Below, in pieces: positions 24,604 to 37,030 of a stretch of 64,000 nucleotides of DNA. The notes under the pieces were generated by a model. That model searched no databases and was not told the origin of the DNA. It saw only the letters and a program-made list of their open reading frames with translations. Positions within the stretch are counted from its first letter, which is position 1. Every line of letters begins with the position of its first letter. The translations under genes were made by a program, and so were the position numbers. The stretch is from the NCBI GenBank assembly GCA_026119935.1, contig JALRMH010000013.1, positions 620,001 through 684,000 on the forward strand, in the 5' to 3' direction. Source of the DNA: Endothia cerciana. Lineage: Eukaryota > Ascomycota > Sordariomycetes > Diaporthales > Cryphonectriaceae.

Positions 24604-24972
24604 ATGCAAACCTGTATCCATGGACTTGTGTCCGGGGGGGCTAATCTGTCCGATGCCATCACCAACGTGCAGAACGGAAGTGTCGGCTGTGCCCAACCTG
24701 CATTTTCTCTAACCACCCTCTTAGAGACGGCCACAGTGGGATCCAGTACCTTCGTGAATAGCGTCACATCGCCCATCCCATTCACCACCACCATCTTTCC
24801 GCCGAGAGTGACCGTGGGAGATGCGCCAGCAAGGGAGATGAGCAAAACTGATATAAGCAGCCCACTCCCTGGCTCGTCTATTGATGGAGTGGGGACTACT
24901 GCAAGGGGTGTGGGTGCAATCCCTGTGAGACTCCTCCGATCTTGTTACAGCCACTCCCACCATCAGCTCTAG
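24604..24972 (+). other. Ser/Thr-rich open frame, doubtful
   Basis: A 122-codon frame with ATG, Ser/Thr-rich (FTTTIFPPRVTVGDAP) and with two Cys near the start. It could be the tail of a mucin-like or GPI-anchored wall protein fragment. No signal peptide and no recognised domain. Confidence 0.2.
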
Positions 24973-25370
24973 CGTCTCGAGCGCGACCTCGAACCCAAGT
25001 CAATTTTTCAAAACCTGGGATGGATTTAGCACATCTGGGACATCGACATTAGCGCCCTCGATGACAATCACTACGACAACGACCTTATTTTCGACCACCA
25101 TCTTCATCACTAGTTGTGCGCAACACCACTTTACAGCAACGCGCTTAGGATGCAAGCTCTAATTTGCCAGTATGTTGGTCGGATGTTCTGTCTTTTTGTT
25201 CAACAATCGCAAGCCCTTCCAGATTGGTATATAGAGTCCGAGTCCGCAGTCAGATATGTCGCTTGAATTTTAAGTTTATAATCACAAAGGAACTTGAAGT
25301 GAATCGCCCGAAATCTGTTTCATACATTACACGCGTTTTGTCTCTGCTCATCTCTTTCTCCCATATTACC

Positions 25371-26122
25371 ATGGACCTTCGTGCGGAGTTTGTTTCCCGT
25401 CTCTTGGATCAAGAGTGTGAGCGGCATAGGGAAACCAAGGCCTTGCTCATGCAGACGCGGAATTGTGCTGATGCTTGGGAGCGTGCCTACCACCTCGCAC
25501 AGTCCGAGCTGCATTCCCATAGACTCAGGGCTTCGGCTGCTGAGACACGAAGCCAGCAGCTGTCAACAGAAAACATTCGACTGAATCTCGTGATACGCCA
25601 CTTAGTAGGCACTCTCCCTACCTGCACGGAATCTGCCTCAAGAGCTAACTCTGCGACAGATGCCGGGACGCATCGAAAGTCCCGAGCCTTCTGACTACGG
25701 AAGTTCGGACGGTTTGGCCAGCCCATACGGCCATTCATCTCTCGACTCGGCCTCCAACTAAGGTGATGGTGTCGTTGAAGCGCCGCCAGCATACACGATG
25801 ATCGAGTCTACGAACAATGTGGAAGGCAGTGTACCGGCTCCTCGGGCTCAAAACCCATACTTTGAGGCTGTTCTCCCCAGATAACCCAGAATTCATGACT
25901 TCTCAAGCACCGAGACACCACCTCAACCCTATTCTTCCCCCGCTACAGAGCTTTAATTCTGGGTGCGCCACTCCTCCGAGATCGAACTTCAACGATGAAA
26001 CTCGCTCTGAAGTCACGCGGGGGCATAATCCGTTCTCATCTCGGCAGCATGAGCCGCCACTAGAGCCACGGCTCCGCTCTCTCGCACCTGCTCCCATCAT
26101 CACCGAGGGCCTGACTGGCTAG
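25371..26122 (+). pseudogene. Coiled-coil protein relic
   Basis: From ATG 25,371 a frame of 107 codons encodes MDLRAEFVSRLLDQECERHR and a long heptad-like helix, ending soon after GTLPTCTESASRANSATDAG. The adjoining frame then reads plausible protein (ESPEPSDYGSSDGLASPYGH), followed by a TAA and further readable stretches in that and the next frame to 26,122. The pattern suggests one former protein of about 240 aa, a coiled coil plus a Ser/Pro-rich tail, broken by at least one frameshift and stops. Family unknown. Confidence 0.4.
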
Positions 26123-28923
26123 TTTGGACAGATCTGAGTGGCTTCCCCCCCGGTGTGTTTGGGTGTGTGTGTTTGTGTGTGTTTGTGTGGTTCAGATAGT
26201 GTTGGCACTTGTGATTTTGAAACGGAAGTTCACAATTAAGCAACAGAAGAGAATACACCTGATTGAATCCATCTGATCTTGGGCTCTTGTGATGACCGAC
26301 TGAGGAAATCGAATCTTGGAAGACCGTAGTTCGTACACAGATTCCTCAATTGGCTCGCGTTCATGTGAACCAGTTCGGGTCAGCGGACAGAAGACCTCGC
26401 GGGGGTTTGTTGTGCACCACTTCCGCCCTTCTTTCCGCTGCAATAAGGTGACCCCAAGAATTCCCGATCTGTGAAGGATTCGTGGCAACATGTGGTCTCT
26501 GGCAGTTTGAGTTGGCTTGTCGCCACGGAAACGCTGTGAATCACAAGGATACCCGAATATATGCAGATGCCTAGTATTTCTGGCTTCGTTGGTTAAATTC
26601 CTGCCCTTTTCCCCAACATTGAGCCTCGGCTGTGGGACCGCACCGCCGCCGTCGCACTCCATTGCCTGCTCCGCAAGCTCCCTCATACTGACCACAAATG
26701 ACATTAAAAGCTACTTGATCTACGTATTGGTACAGATCTCAGAGCTCTCTATTGTCGGACTACCCAGCGGGGGATTTCGGTGCAGGGCTTTGTCCGATAG
26801 GTCTGCAGGACGTAACAAACCCATTCATCAGTATTTTGCGTACTTGCCGGGGAAGACCCCCATGCAATATTTTCTCCGAGGATTGCCGGCTTTCCAGGGG
26901 CCATGTATCAGTAGCTCGCGGCTCAGGGAGGACTTCCTATTCAGTGGCCTGGCATTGGATCAACCAGCATGCCTCAAGCTGAGTGGATTACGGCTGCATC
27001 GAGATCATCCTTGATTTTGGGGGTTCTGGCTCTGCGGCATATAAACAGAGCAAAACACGGCGGGTTATCGAATTATCTGATTCCTGCCCATCTTCTAAAC
27101 TTATCAATCCAATCCCGAAAGTTACAAAAGCTGACGACTATGCCGGGCCTGGTCTTGAAGCCAAGCACGTACGATCCGCGTTGCAGGGTTTCGAAGCTCA
27201 AGCTGGAGCTCGTCATTCTCAGCCAGGGAAAAGTTTCGCCACCCAGATCGAAACTGTCCGAGATTCTAGCTCAAGAGGATAGAAAGGGATCTGGAGACAA
27301 GAACTAGGTGTCAAGTCGGTTAGTGACTGAAAGCCCTTCTAACATCAATCCGTATGGAGAGAGTTGACGATCGGCCAATGGATAGAAAGCTGCGCAGCTG
27401 CAGACTGTAGCTCGGCTACGTCTTGGATTCGAGGGGTGTGTGATTAGCTGCCCAGATGCCGTGGTTCATGCAGCCGAAATGCTGTTCCTTGTCGGAACCC
27501 ATGTGCTCAAAACCCCACTTTTTCAGAATTAAAGTTTTGTTAGGGCCCAAGCAGTCGGTATCGTGGCTAGATTGGTTCCGAGGGGCTGAACTAGTGTGGG
27601 GACTGTGCCTCGGTCTAAACGCCAGCTGGGACAGGGGGGGCTTCCATAGCCTATGAGGTACCGCTCATTTGCCAGGGTTTAGAATGGTTACATGCCCTCT
27701 CATCATGGTGTGTAGCTCAGAGGTCGGAGCCAACTCCACCAATTGATGGCGCGCTCAGGATTGGGGATCTGAGGAAGGGGAACGGGAAACGGGAGATGGA
27801 AAACGAGAAACGGGGAAATGGAAAACAAGAAATGGAAAACAGATTTCAGGAAACTAGCGGAGATTCATGGGAACAAACACACCTGGCATTTATCTCTCTG
27901 AACTCGTTCCTCGGAAATTGGAAGTGGCTGGCGGCACTGTCAACACTTCACTATACACCATGTCTAAGGAAGACGATGGCGGCAGGACGCCACCACTCAA
28001 CAGGTAATAAACATGGAACTGGATGGCTACACTTCCTCAGGCTAAACGCTTGCAGACGCTTGCCAACATATGAGTCTTGGACTATTCTCTATGGTCATGG
28101 CGGCTCTCGACCCAACAAAAGTGTCACATGGTTCATGAAGATCTGGAAACACGGCCAGTATGATGAACCCAGAATTTTGTCAGTCAGGCGGAACTCGAGC
28201 CTCGACAACAACCATCTCGAAACTCTATTCTACAGGCAAGTCGGAGAACAGGCAGAGAGGTCTCTAGGGCAGCCGTACCCCTACGACATGAGCTTGTATC
28301 ACATGGGCATCTACCAGAGCTTGGCGGGCTCTCTTAGAGCCTGGGGGGTTCCCCGGCGGGCAGAGAAGAAGGTCAACTTTGCAGGAGGCCACGCGTTTCT
28401 CGCTAAGTAAAGCTGAGTGGCCAGCCCCTAAACGCCATTTGCCAATGGCAGGCCCGGGTTCATCGGGGCCGCCGGGAAGAGTGAGGAAGTAAGCAAACGT
28501 GTCACCGGCGCTGACGCTGATGAGCTTGAGACAGGCTTCGAGAAGGTGAACCGCGGCGGCGTTGTGGGCAGAGAAAGTCGCGAATTGCACGGCGCTTTCA
28601 CTTCCTTCATCGCGTACGTTCTCGATGAACGAGTTGGACATGTTAGCTGTATAAAGTACTCTCTTCCGTATCTAGCGGAGAGGTGCAGTATGCATCGCGG
28701 TAGCTACTGTTGCCATTGCTGCCTGCCGCGTAGATGCACGTGATCCCCTGCCAGTCTCATCTCCGCCTGGGCACGCAGCATAACGCAACATCATCACAAC
28801 AACTTCATAACCACTTTGCAACTCCGCAGCTTCGCATCAACCAACATCACAAAGATACCACGCACTAATCCGACAAATGATTGAATACCTGCTTTACGTG
28901 CCATCGATACACTGCTCTGCACA
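26123..28923. other. No supported gene
   Basis: A GT/TTTG microsatellite (26,158-26,189) and a purine-rich imperfect repeat of GGAAATGGAAAAC type (27,779-27,842). A 204-codon plus frame at 27,796-28,410 starts inside that repeat and shows no domain. An overlapping minus frame (28,264-28,641) with MSNSFIENVRDEGSE is equally unsupported. Confidence 0.4.
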
Positions 28924-29799
28924 ATGTCGAAGCGTTCGGCTTCCGACGCAGCTCTGGAGCCCCCGAACGCAGCTTCGAAGAAACCCAGAATAGACGGACC
29001 ACTGCTGGCGACGTCTTTTGCGCTCAACAAACGGCTACCACGCGAAGCCTCTGACGAGGCCGAATATCTTGTCAATGCGCTGCCGTGTACCCCGAAGACG
29101 ACAAGGATCACCAAGAGTCCCAGCGACTCGAACGCTAGGGCACAAAGTCCTAAACCTTGGCCGAGCATCGACGATCAGCCCCAACGCAGGAGCCTCGCAG
29201 CAATACCTGGGGAGTGGCAACGACAAGTACATGAAGCATTCGACCGCTCCGAAGCCGCTTTCAGCCAAGCCAGACAAGAGTATTATACGTTCCGTAAGAA
29301 CCGCCTACCGAGCCCAGCGACATCTGAAGACGAATCCGACATCGTATACGACTCGGAGGCGGACGAGTTTGGCCACGTTCCTCTTATGTTCGGCCTTGAT
29401 AACGATGATCCTCGGGTTGAAGAGGTCTTTGGCACTGATTATGCGCATCGATTACGAGGACGCCTTAGGAGCCGGCAGACAGCAGCGCCTGTCGGACTGC
29501 AGAAGGGTTTTCCAGAACCCGATCCCTGGGCGGACGTCGACACAGCCGGCTCCTCCAATGTCCCCCTTGCAATCCCTCGCAAACGGCGAACTACCGGTAG
29601 AATTACGGCCCCTGAGCATCTGCGACAGTCTCGGTCACGGCCCAGCAGAGCACACCGTACAGATAGGGCTCGAATACCTGATAACATTGATAAAACATCA
29701 TCGTACCCTCGAAGGCTTACGAGGCGGAATCGGGCAACAAAATTTCTACGAATTGGACTACCATGGCAAACCACGTCTGGTCATTTGAGCGCGGACTAG
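28924..29799 (+). CDS. Hypothetical nuclear-type disordered protein, 291 aa, possibly frameshifted at the end
   Basis: Starts MSKRSASDAALEPPNAASKK, with a likely nuclear localisation signal (KKPR), then acidic and basic low-complexity segments (SEDESDIVYDSEADEFGH, RSRPSRAHRTDRAR). A second frame stays open for most of the same span (29,018-29,788) and ends NFYELDYHGKPRLVI. That looks more like a natural C-terminus than the arginine-rich end of the first frame. A single-base indel near 29,730 would join them, which is my inference. No catalytic domain. The promoter region upstream (28.7-28.92 kb) is not shared with another gene. Confidence 0.45.
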   Translation: MSKRSASDAALEPPNAASKKPRIDGPLLATSFALNKRLPREASDEAEYLVNALPCTPKTTRITKSPSDSNARAQSPKPWPSIDDQPQRRSLAAIPGEWQRQVHEAFDRSEAAFSQARQEYYTFRKNRLPSPATSEDESDIVYDSEADEFGHVPLMFGLDNDDPRVEEVFGTDYAHRLRGRLRSRQTAAPVGLQKGFPEPDPWADVDTAGSSNVPLAIPRKRRTTGRITAPEHLRQSRSRPSRAHRTDRARIPDNIDKTSSYPRRLTRRNRATKFLRIGLPWQTTSGHLSAD

Positions 29800-30177
29800 T
29801 CGGAGGTGGATACAGAAATCAGCAGAGGCGGGGCTCTATCTAGCCATGTGAGGACATGGTACCTCGTTGTTCAAGTGCGGCATTCCCCGTGTATGCAGGG
29901 AGGACATACCCGTAAACCTGGCAGGGCCGCGGGCCGCGGCCAGTCCTCACGCAAGGCGGCGCCAACTCCCGGCATGGTCGTGAATCTGACAGGGCTGGAG
30001 GCAGTGACGTAACCTGGGGGAGGTTTTGTACGGGTTTCCAATGAGGCATGGTCGTTATCCTGGCAGGGCCCGGTGCAGCGGCGTAGTTGCTGAAGAGGTA
30101 CAGTCAAGTATGAGCATCTCTGAAGAGTAATTCATTGTCCACTTTGGGAAGTGTAGTTCTTAAACACTTCGGGAAGC

Positions 30178-32124
30178 CTAAAGATTCAGTTCCTCCTCGC
30201 GCTCCTTTTCCATCTTGCAGATCTTTTTCTTGATTTCTCCTCTTTGCGCGGAGAGCTGTACGGCAGCGGCCCACATCTTTTCGACGGCTGCCGCATCGAG
30301 CAGCATGGTGTTGCGGCGGTACCGGTACGGTACGCTCTTCTCCATCTCCTCGCCCTGCTCTTCCCTCGCCTTCTCCTCGCCCACCCACGGCGGCAGCGCC
30401 CCGACACCGCGCTTCCACGCCAGCGCCGCCTTCCTGTCGTTTGCCGCGAGCGCCGCGGCGGCGGGGTCAAGCACCTCGAGGCGCCCAGCGGAGTCCCGCG
30501 TCACCAGCCCGTACCGCAGGCGGCCGTGGTCCGGTTCCCGCAAAGACACCAGCGTGTGCTCTTCGTGCACGATGGGATAGGGACCGCGGGTAGGCAGCGA
30601 CTGTAACTCTGAGATCTTGCCGCCTTGCAGCTCGCGCGGTGGCGAGACTGAAGGCCTCGGGCGGGAAGGGGGAGGACACCACGTACTCGGACTGTTTTGT
30701 TTCCGGTTGGTGAAAATGAGCGTGGACACCGGGCAGCGAGGGGGGGTGGAAGGGGAGGGAGGGGAATGGATCGGGGTCTGCAAACAAGGACGTGCCAATA
30801 AGCTACTTACCTGTTCGTTTCCTGTGGCCGTCATCAAAGGAAAGACCAACGGCCAACGTTCTAATACAGACGTATAAAATTCTGCGAGCGGCGCCCCAGG
30901 CGTCGTGCTGCGGCAAGGCAACAAGCCGGGAAAAGGTGGTGTTGCAGTCATTATAGGGGTACCCGATATTGTGGAAACCGGGGTGCAGAAGGATAGCGAG
31001 CGTGTCGAGGTCGATTTCCTCCATCCAGGCTCAGCTTGCCGTCCGGGATTCGCAGCTGGCCGGGCACATTCGACCGCGACTTTGAGGCGTTGACGTTTAC
31101 GGTCCCGAGCGTCATCCACACAATCTGGCGAATGCGCGTCTTCGTCGGCGCAATGGATGGCGGAGGCTGAACGGGGGGACCAGGCTCTTCTCGGTGAACG
31201 CGCCCTGCTTGGCCCATCTCTCCAGCGGCGCCAGAAAGCCGGCGCGGGTCGCAACCTTGGCAATGCGGCCATCCGCCACCCTGGCGACCTCCTCCAGGGG
31301 CAGGCCCGGGCTGTACCAGATGAGCAGCTCGTCCAAGGTCGTCACGTCCAAGATGCTGGCCATGTGTCCCGGCGTAACTGGTGCGTTAAAGGAGACATCC
31401 AGCATGTCTAGAGCCTTCGCCGCCCTTCTTTGTATGGTTTCGTTATGGGCGACGACGCCTTTGACAAGCTCGACGACCTGGTCGCCAGACAAGGCCTGGA
31501 ATTGGCTCAGTTCGAGGTCCCTGACACACCTGTTACGGTATGTGAAGGCGCTTAGGAGCAGTGGCACGGCGCCCGGGTGTCTGCCCGCGGAGTGCTCAGG
31601 ATGCTTCTCTATGTAGCGCTTCAACAGAGGCCGAAATTTCTTCTGCCTTTTCTGGACACCCAGCTCCCTTGGAGAACAAGAAACCAGCAGCTCCTTGACC
31701 GTGCTCCAAACGCGTAGGACTAGTCGGTCAGGTCGATAACCGTACATCCTGGCTCCCACATGTACTTTCCGCCCCAATCAGGGGCCGAGTTCCACGGCCG
31801 CGGGGAGATTCGGTGCAGCAGGCCAGACCCCCAGTCGGACGAGACGGCACCGAGGAACAGACATGTCTGTACGAAGGGGAATCTGGGCACTTGGGCCGGG
31901 ACGCGCTCCTCCTCGAGCTGGCGGAGCTTCTCATTCAGCTTTCATCTCCGAGCATCGCGCCAACGCCTACGAAGGGGTTTACACACCATCTCCACATCCC
32001 GGCTCCATTCGCCATAAGGCACCGTCTCTGCGCAAGCTAAGTCGTGGTCGATGTACCTCTGATTCTTCTTGAGGTACGCCGGTATCCTGCTGATTACTGC
32101 CCATCGGGCGTCAGCAATTATCAC
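30178..32124 (-). pseudogene. Large accessory gene, broken by stop and frameshifts
   Basis: Minus-strand blocks read in order: AVISRIPAYLKKNQRYIDHD and EMVCKPLRRRWRDARR, an in-frame TGA, then KLNEKLRQLEEERVPAQVPR and SSDWGSGLLHRISPRPWNSA; a frameshift near 31,735; a helical block (VWSTVKELLVSCSPRELG to FTEKSLVPP); another shift near 31,180 to TKTRIRQIVWMTLGTVNVNA; a further shift to LDTLAILLHPGFHNIGYPYN; and finally a basic coiled-coil C-terminus (NTMLLDAAAVEKMWAAAVQL, KKKICKMEKEREEELN). A conventional intron may lie around 30.72-30.82 kb. The former protein was at least 550 aa. I do not recognise its family. Confidence 0.6.
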
Positions 32125-33563
32125 TGTCTAAGGGCCTACAATGGGAGGCCAGGCCGAAGTGGATATGGGAACGCGCCGAACCTTGCACCATATCCCAGTC
32201 GGGATCAGCACTTGATAGATGAATGCAGGCTATGGGGCAGCGCCGCCCCTTGACCGTCGCGATAATATGCAGTGGGTGCACTGGGCCCATGATGGTTACA
32301 AGAACGGGAAATAGTTGAAGATGGCTACAAAGAGTCTCTGGGGGACAAAAAAGGGTGTAAAATGGAGAGAAGAAAAGGAAAAAGATCACGTCAGAGACGA
32401 AGACAAGAGACAGAAGAAGAAATCAACAACAGGAGGAAAACACGGGTGCTAAGACAAGACGGAGGGCGGAACGTCCGGCCTGCTCTACTTGGTTGGTCTC
32501 GCACACGCCTGATGCGTGGCGTGTGAGGCGAGAACGCGAGGTGCGGGACGCGGGTGCTGTTGTCGAGCCGCTTGAGTTGTCATCGTACCGACAGGGCTCG
32601 GGCAAACCCAGGTCAGTATCAGTCCGTCGAAGGTGTCAGGCCCGCGGCCAACCAGCAAGTGTGACGCTACCCATTTATGCTTGACTCTGTGGCTCGACAT
32701 ATAGGTAACAACGGCTATGACTCCGGTGCTTAGTGTGCAGTAGTCTCAAGCACAATCAGCCAACGCCAGGGGGGCCAGCCTGAAGCTGGATAAGAAATGA
32801 AATTGTTCTAGACCTTGAGCATCACTTCGCCGTCTACCCGCCGGTAAGATTTGCGCCACCGCATAGCTAGGTACATTTCGTCTTCCTCCGGATGTCCGAG
32901 ACTTCTTGCTGTTTCGGGTACTTCCGCTATTCACCAACAATGTTTCAACACGCAAGGTAAGAATCGTATGCCATTCATCCACACATTGCGTCTGTCGCGG
33001 CCTCCTTTGGTGGTTTTGAGCATCTGTTTGGCCCAGGGCGCAATGGTCTTCGGCAAACAATTTGAGCACACCTCCCATCCTCTGAACCCTCAGATTAGCG
33101 GTATAATCTCTAGGGAGGAGCTACTCATATGGGTACTTGCCTGTACTCGTAATGTGTGTACTCCGGTGGGCATCGGCGCTGTGTTCGTATGTAGTCGGGG
33201 CACCAAACGGCGGCCTGGCCATGCCAGTGACCACAGCAGTATTCGATCTTATTTGTACTCGCACATTGTTGAGGCCACTTGTCAAGATTCTGCACATTGA
33301 AATCGATGAGGGACATGTAACTCGAGAAGTGCAGGACTTCAGGAATATTTGGAGCTTCATTCTGGGGTGGAGCTTCCAAGGGTCGGCGGAGAATGCACAT
33401 TTGACACCCAGACGATTGTCAAATCGATGTTCAGATCTGCTGTAAACAAAAGCACAGCGAATCACCACATCAGTCTTACCTGAGAAATTTCTCTTTTTTT
33501 CTTTTTGTGAAAAATAAATAAATAAGCAAGAAACAAAGGTTCAGGTCACTTCGACTGAGAGCC
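32125..33563. other. No supported gene
   Basis: Small frames only. A minus frame at 33,125-33,400 contains IEYCCGHWHGQAAVWCPDYI with several Cys/His and could be a small zinc-binding fungal protein fragment, but it lacks a natural start and family support. Confidence 0.35.
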
Positions 33564-34710
33564 CTAGAATTTCGTGCTAGGCTTCCCGACAAGATTTCCC
33601 AATGCCTCTTGAAATCCACGTCTTGTTTCCAACCACGCATCACTGTGACACATGTTTGATATCTGTCTGTATCGCCAGTATTCGTCTATCAATCCATCGA
33701 ACCAATGCAGAGGTGGTTCACCAACTGTGTTGAGGTACAGATCGGCCACCTGGGATTGTACACGAGTGACACGTCTAAGTGACAAAGCCATTCGCAGCCA
33801 AACTTGACCTGCAGAAAATCTTCGGCCACTGAGCAGCAGGTGGAAATCGTGCAATTTGCTTGAATAAAGAGGGCCCTTGGACTGGTCCGAATGAATGAGC
33901 GACTCCATGAAGGCTAGTGCTGAAAGTCTCATGATCGCCTGCTCTGACTCTTGAGCTTCGTACAGACCAGCCACCATCTGGTTGTATTTATTACGACCAT
34001 TACCCGAACGTGCCCATTGTCTAGTGCATGCGTGACTTCGACATGCAGCAGCACAAACGCATAAGAGCACGGGCAGCCCAGCTTCACTTTGTAGCCCAGG
34101 AGTATATTTTCGGATTTCTAGTCTTCTTTCTGTTAGTGATTATATACAGTGTCTTTTCGGAGAGAACTTACATGGTTTGAATAGTTTCACGTATGGCCCC
34201 GTACCCAACATTGTTGACCAATTCGGCTGGCAGCATCTCGTAAGCAGCATCTGGGAAGCCGAACAGCACATACCGATGCAACTTAGTCTTCATCGCCGCC
34301 GCATCTACATCAACATTATACATGCTCCAAGACTGCGACAGAGCCCACCCTAGCGTGTCCCACGGAATATTCACCCTGACCTCAGGCTCCCTGTAGTCTG
34401 TTCCAAGAATCTCGCCAAGCATGCTGAGGTTGTCGTTGATGGACCACTCCATGTCAAGCACGGTATAGATTGGGTCTTCAGTCTCATCTGCAGCCCGAAA
34501 AATGCCGTGGAGTAGAGAGACTTTGTGCTTTTCCGCTCTTGGATCCTTGGCGGGTGCGCTGGTCTTTTCTTGACCTAAATGCCGAAAGTGATCAATCCAA
34601 TCGCGTTCACTTCGGTCGAGAATTTCGGCAGCAGACGCGCCACTGAGATCGCGTATCATGTCCAGTGAGAGGAAAGCACAATGATGAATAAACTGACGCA
34701 AAACGGACGG
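33564..34710 (-). CDS. Hypothetical protein, two or more exons
   Basis: The 5' exon frame (34,171 to about 34,710) encodes RQFIHHCAFLSLDMIRDLSG through VLDMEWSINDNLSMLGEILG to NVGYGAIRETIQT. A clear gtaagt donor follows at 34,170. The 3' exon (from about 34,109 down to the stop at 33,564) reads LEIRKYTPGLQSEAGLPVLL and DEYWRYRQISNMCHSDAWLE. The phase works if the acceptor is the AAG at about 34,110. The stronger CAG four bases earlier would shift the frame, so a one-base lesion is possible. The true start is upstream, after another probable intron ending near 34,722. All-helical, no domain recognised. Confidence 0.45.
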
Positions 34711-35108
34711 CTTGGATGACTATTTCAGTCAGTAAAGACATACTGCAGCTGGAGCAGGTCTACTTGCCAATATATCACGAATTACGATTTTTGATACAAT
34801 ACTGTACAAAGATGTACAGAAATGGGACCCACGTGCCCCACGATATTCCATTTCGGGTTTAGCGCCCACGGACTATGGTGTCCTTCCGGCCCGACGGACA
34901 GCAATTTTGATGTCAGTCCTAGCCAAAGCTCGTCTGCCCTCCTCCCTCCTCATCCTCAACCTCCTTACCAACCCGATTTCAGCTCTTTTTGGCCCTCACG
35001 ATATCCCTGAAAGCGGGTGGGATTTCTCGGAGACCCTGTCGGAAAGAGAGAACAGGTTGTCTGCTTGGGGGCTTGGTCAGGACGCGCGCACTCTTGATTG
35101 CGGTGATA

Positions 35109-36679
35109 TCAGCTCAGTACAATCGGGTTCTCAGGAGACGAGCCGGGCGATCCTATGGAGTCCGCAGATGCTGCCTCGTGAAACTGGTCCCCCTTCGCCA
35201 TCTCGCGAACCCGGTCCAGCCGAGTGGCGTCCCACATGACGAAGCCCCAGCGACGAAGAGTACTAGGTATGTGACTGCCAAAGAGATTGCTGTGCTCTCC
35301 CCTCCAGAAGAGGACCCATGCAAGCGGCGGCGAGTTTAGCGTGTCGCCATCAAATGGTGTTCTCTGCCTGCTGTCTTGGGCAGCGTCGCGGTGAGAATAC
35401 CACTGTTCGCGTCTCCGCGCCTGCTCATAATCCCAGATGGCGTCGTCCATCCAAGCATTGCCGTCGTTGCCCCTATGTTCGCCCGTGCCAGACACGATTG
35501 CGATGCGCATCATGTCCACCAGCTGCTGGTGACTTTCCACCTTCATGGTATCAGATAGGAGTTCGAGGCCGTACTGGAGCACCGCGTTTAGAGACCCCTC
35601 ATTTAGGGCTGCATGTGATCGACCAGTTAGTTAGCTGGTAGTCTAGATTGGCATGAAGCAAGGCAGGACCACACTTACGTCCATCCTCAGTTCCGTCGTC
35701 CGAAATAAGCAGCAAGTCTTCATTGACTGAGGTCACATCGATATCTTTGTACTTTGGATTTCGCCCCTCATTTAGACCCCAGGCCACCCGCCTGAATACA
35801 TTGCTGTACTTGTCCTTGGCAAACTCGTGGATGCTCAGGATCTCTTCGACTTCCCATGCCGAGAACACCGAGAGAACACGCAGACGGTTCGCGTTGTCCT
35901 CAATTCTTTCCCGACAGTCGCGTTCCTTTCCCAAAGGAGCCGCACACGCTGCAGAAGATCTGCAACCGATACATGGCACGCTGGATGCGGCGCCTCTCCG
36001 TGTCGCTGAGGGGCTGTCCAGCTCGCAATTCTGTCGATGAGGGTAGCGAAGCCAACGCCCATCTGGCGTACTGCTCGGTGAGAGGCTCTATAACAGAGGT
36101 GTGAAAGCGGAGAAGATGGACGATGTCGTCCGCGGAAAGCTCGGCGACCCAGTCAGCTGGTGCAGTATACTTCGCTTCGAGCTCTTCGATGAAAGCCCAA
36201 AGAAGAGCCTCTTGGCGGGCCCGTTGGAAAACATCCTTGCCTGAACGATATGCCCCCAGGGCGTCAACGAGTATTCCCTCGAGAATCTGTGCCAGGACAA
36301 GCCTCAAAATGTGCTCGCGGTGCTCCACGTAGACGCGACGCAAGCGGGGCGAGGCGTGAACCAGCGCGCTTAGTGACTTTAGGGCCGAAGCTTTGGACAT
36401 GATGAGTCGTTGGACCTCGACGGGCAGCTCCTCCAGGGAGGGCCGGGGGGCTGTTGGGGGGAAGTGATCTTTGCCATGAGTGTTATGGATAAGGAGAAAG
36501 AAGTCGGACAGTGTGTGGTTCGGAACTTGAGTCGATAAGAGTGTGGGGCTTCTGGAGAGATTGAAGGGAATGAGATTCGAATAGATACATATGTATGTAG
36601 GTAAGAAGGCGGGCACGATGAAATATGGAACCTTGGAAGTTGGAACGTACCTAGACTTTGTATGTTGGAGATCCCCCAT
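35109..36679 (-). pseudogene. F-box-like accessory protein with internal frameshift
   Basis: The N-terminal frame carries an F-box-like start (LEELPVEVQRLIMSKASALK then LSALVHASPRLRRVY), the usual opening of a large family of fungal orphan proteins, followed by helices to LSDTERRRIQRAMYRLQIFC. The protein continues in another frame from about 35,940 (ERIEDNANRLRVLSVFSAWE, VEEILSIHEFAKDKYSNVF), so there is a frameshift in between. A regular 70-bp intron (35,609-35,678) then joins EDG to PLNEGSLNAVLQYGLELL, and the frame runs to the stop at 35,109. F-box proteins normally hand substrates to SCF ubiquitin ligases, but the partner here is unknown. The start is uncertain; the first ATG in the open frame is 36,679. 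Confidence 0.6.
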
Positions 36680-37030
36680 GACTACATAGGCTGCCTAAAT
36701 TCGCGGACGTGGCCGGTTGTCTGCATTGTAAGGGCGCCTGCGCCGTTCCTATGTCACACGTACCCAGCTGGCGACGCCTAGGTGTTCCCGGGAGAACTTG
36801 GCGAACTGGGAACCCGAACAACCAACAAACACCAGAGAGCCCGCGACATCCCGTTACATGAAGGGCCACAAAGGTAATCATGCAGGCCGAAACCGTGACT
36901 TTCGGCAGTTTCTGGGGATGCGAGGAGCTGCCAGGCGGGTCTTTTCATTCTATCAAGAGCCGTATTGGTCTCCAAGTCTAGAAATAGCAGCCACTGCCTA
37001 AACCTCCAGCCTCTATGTCCTCTAATCTGC

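Noticed and set aside
27713..27750. tRNA-like A-box (TAGCTCAGAGGTCGGAGC)
   Set aside because: No cloverleaf can be closed and no B-box is present downstream.
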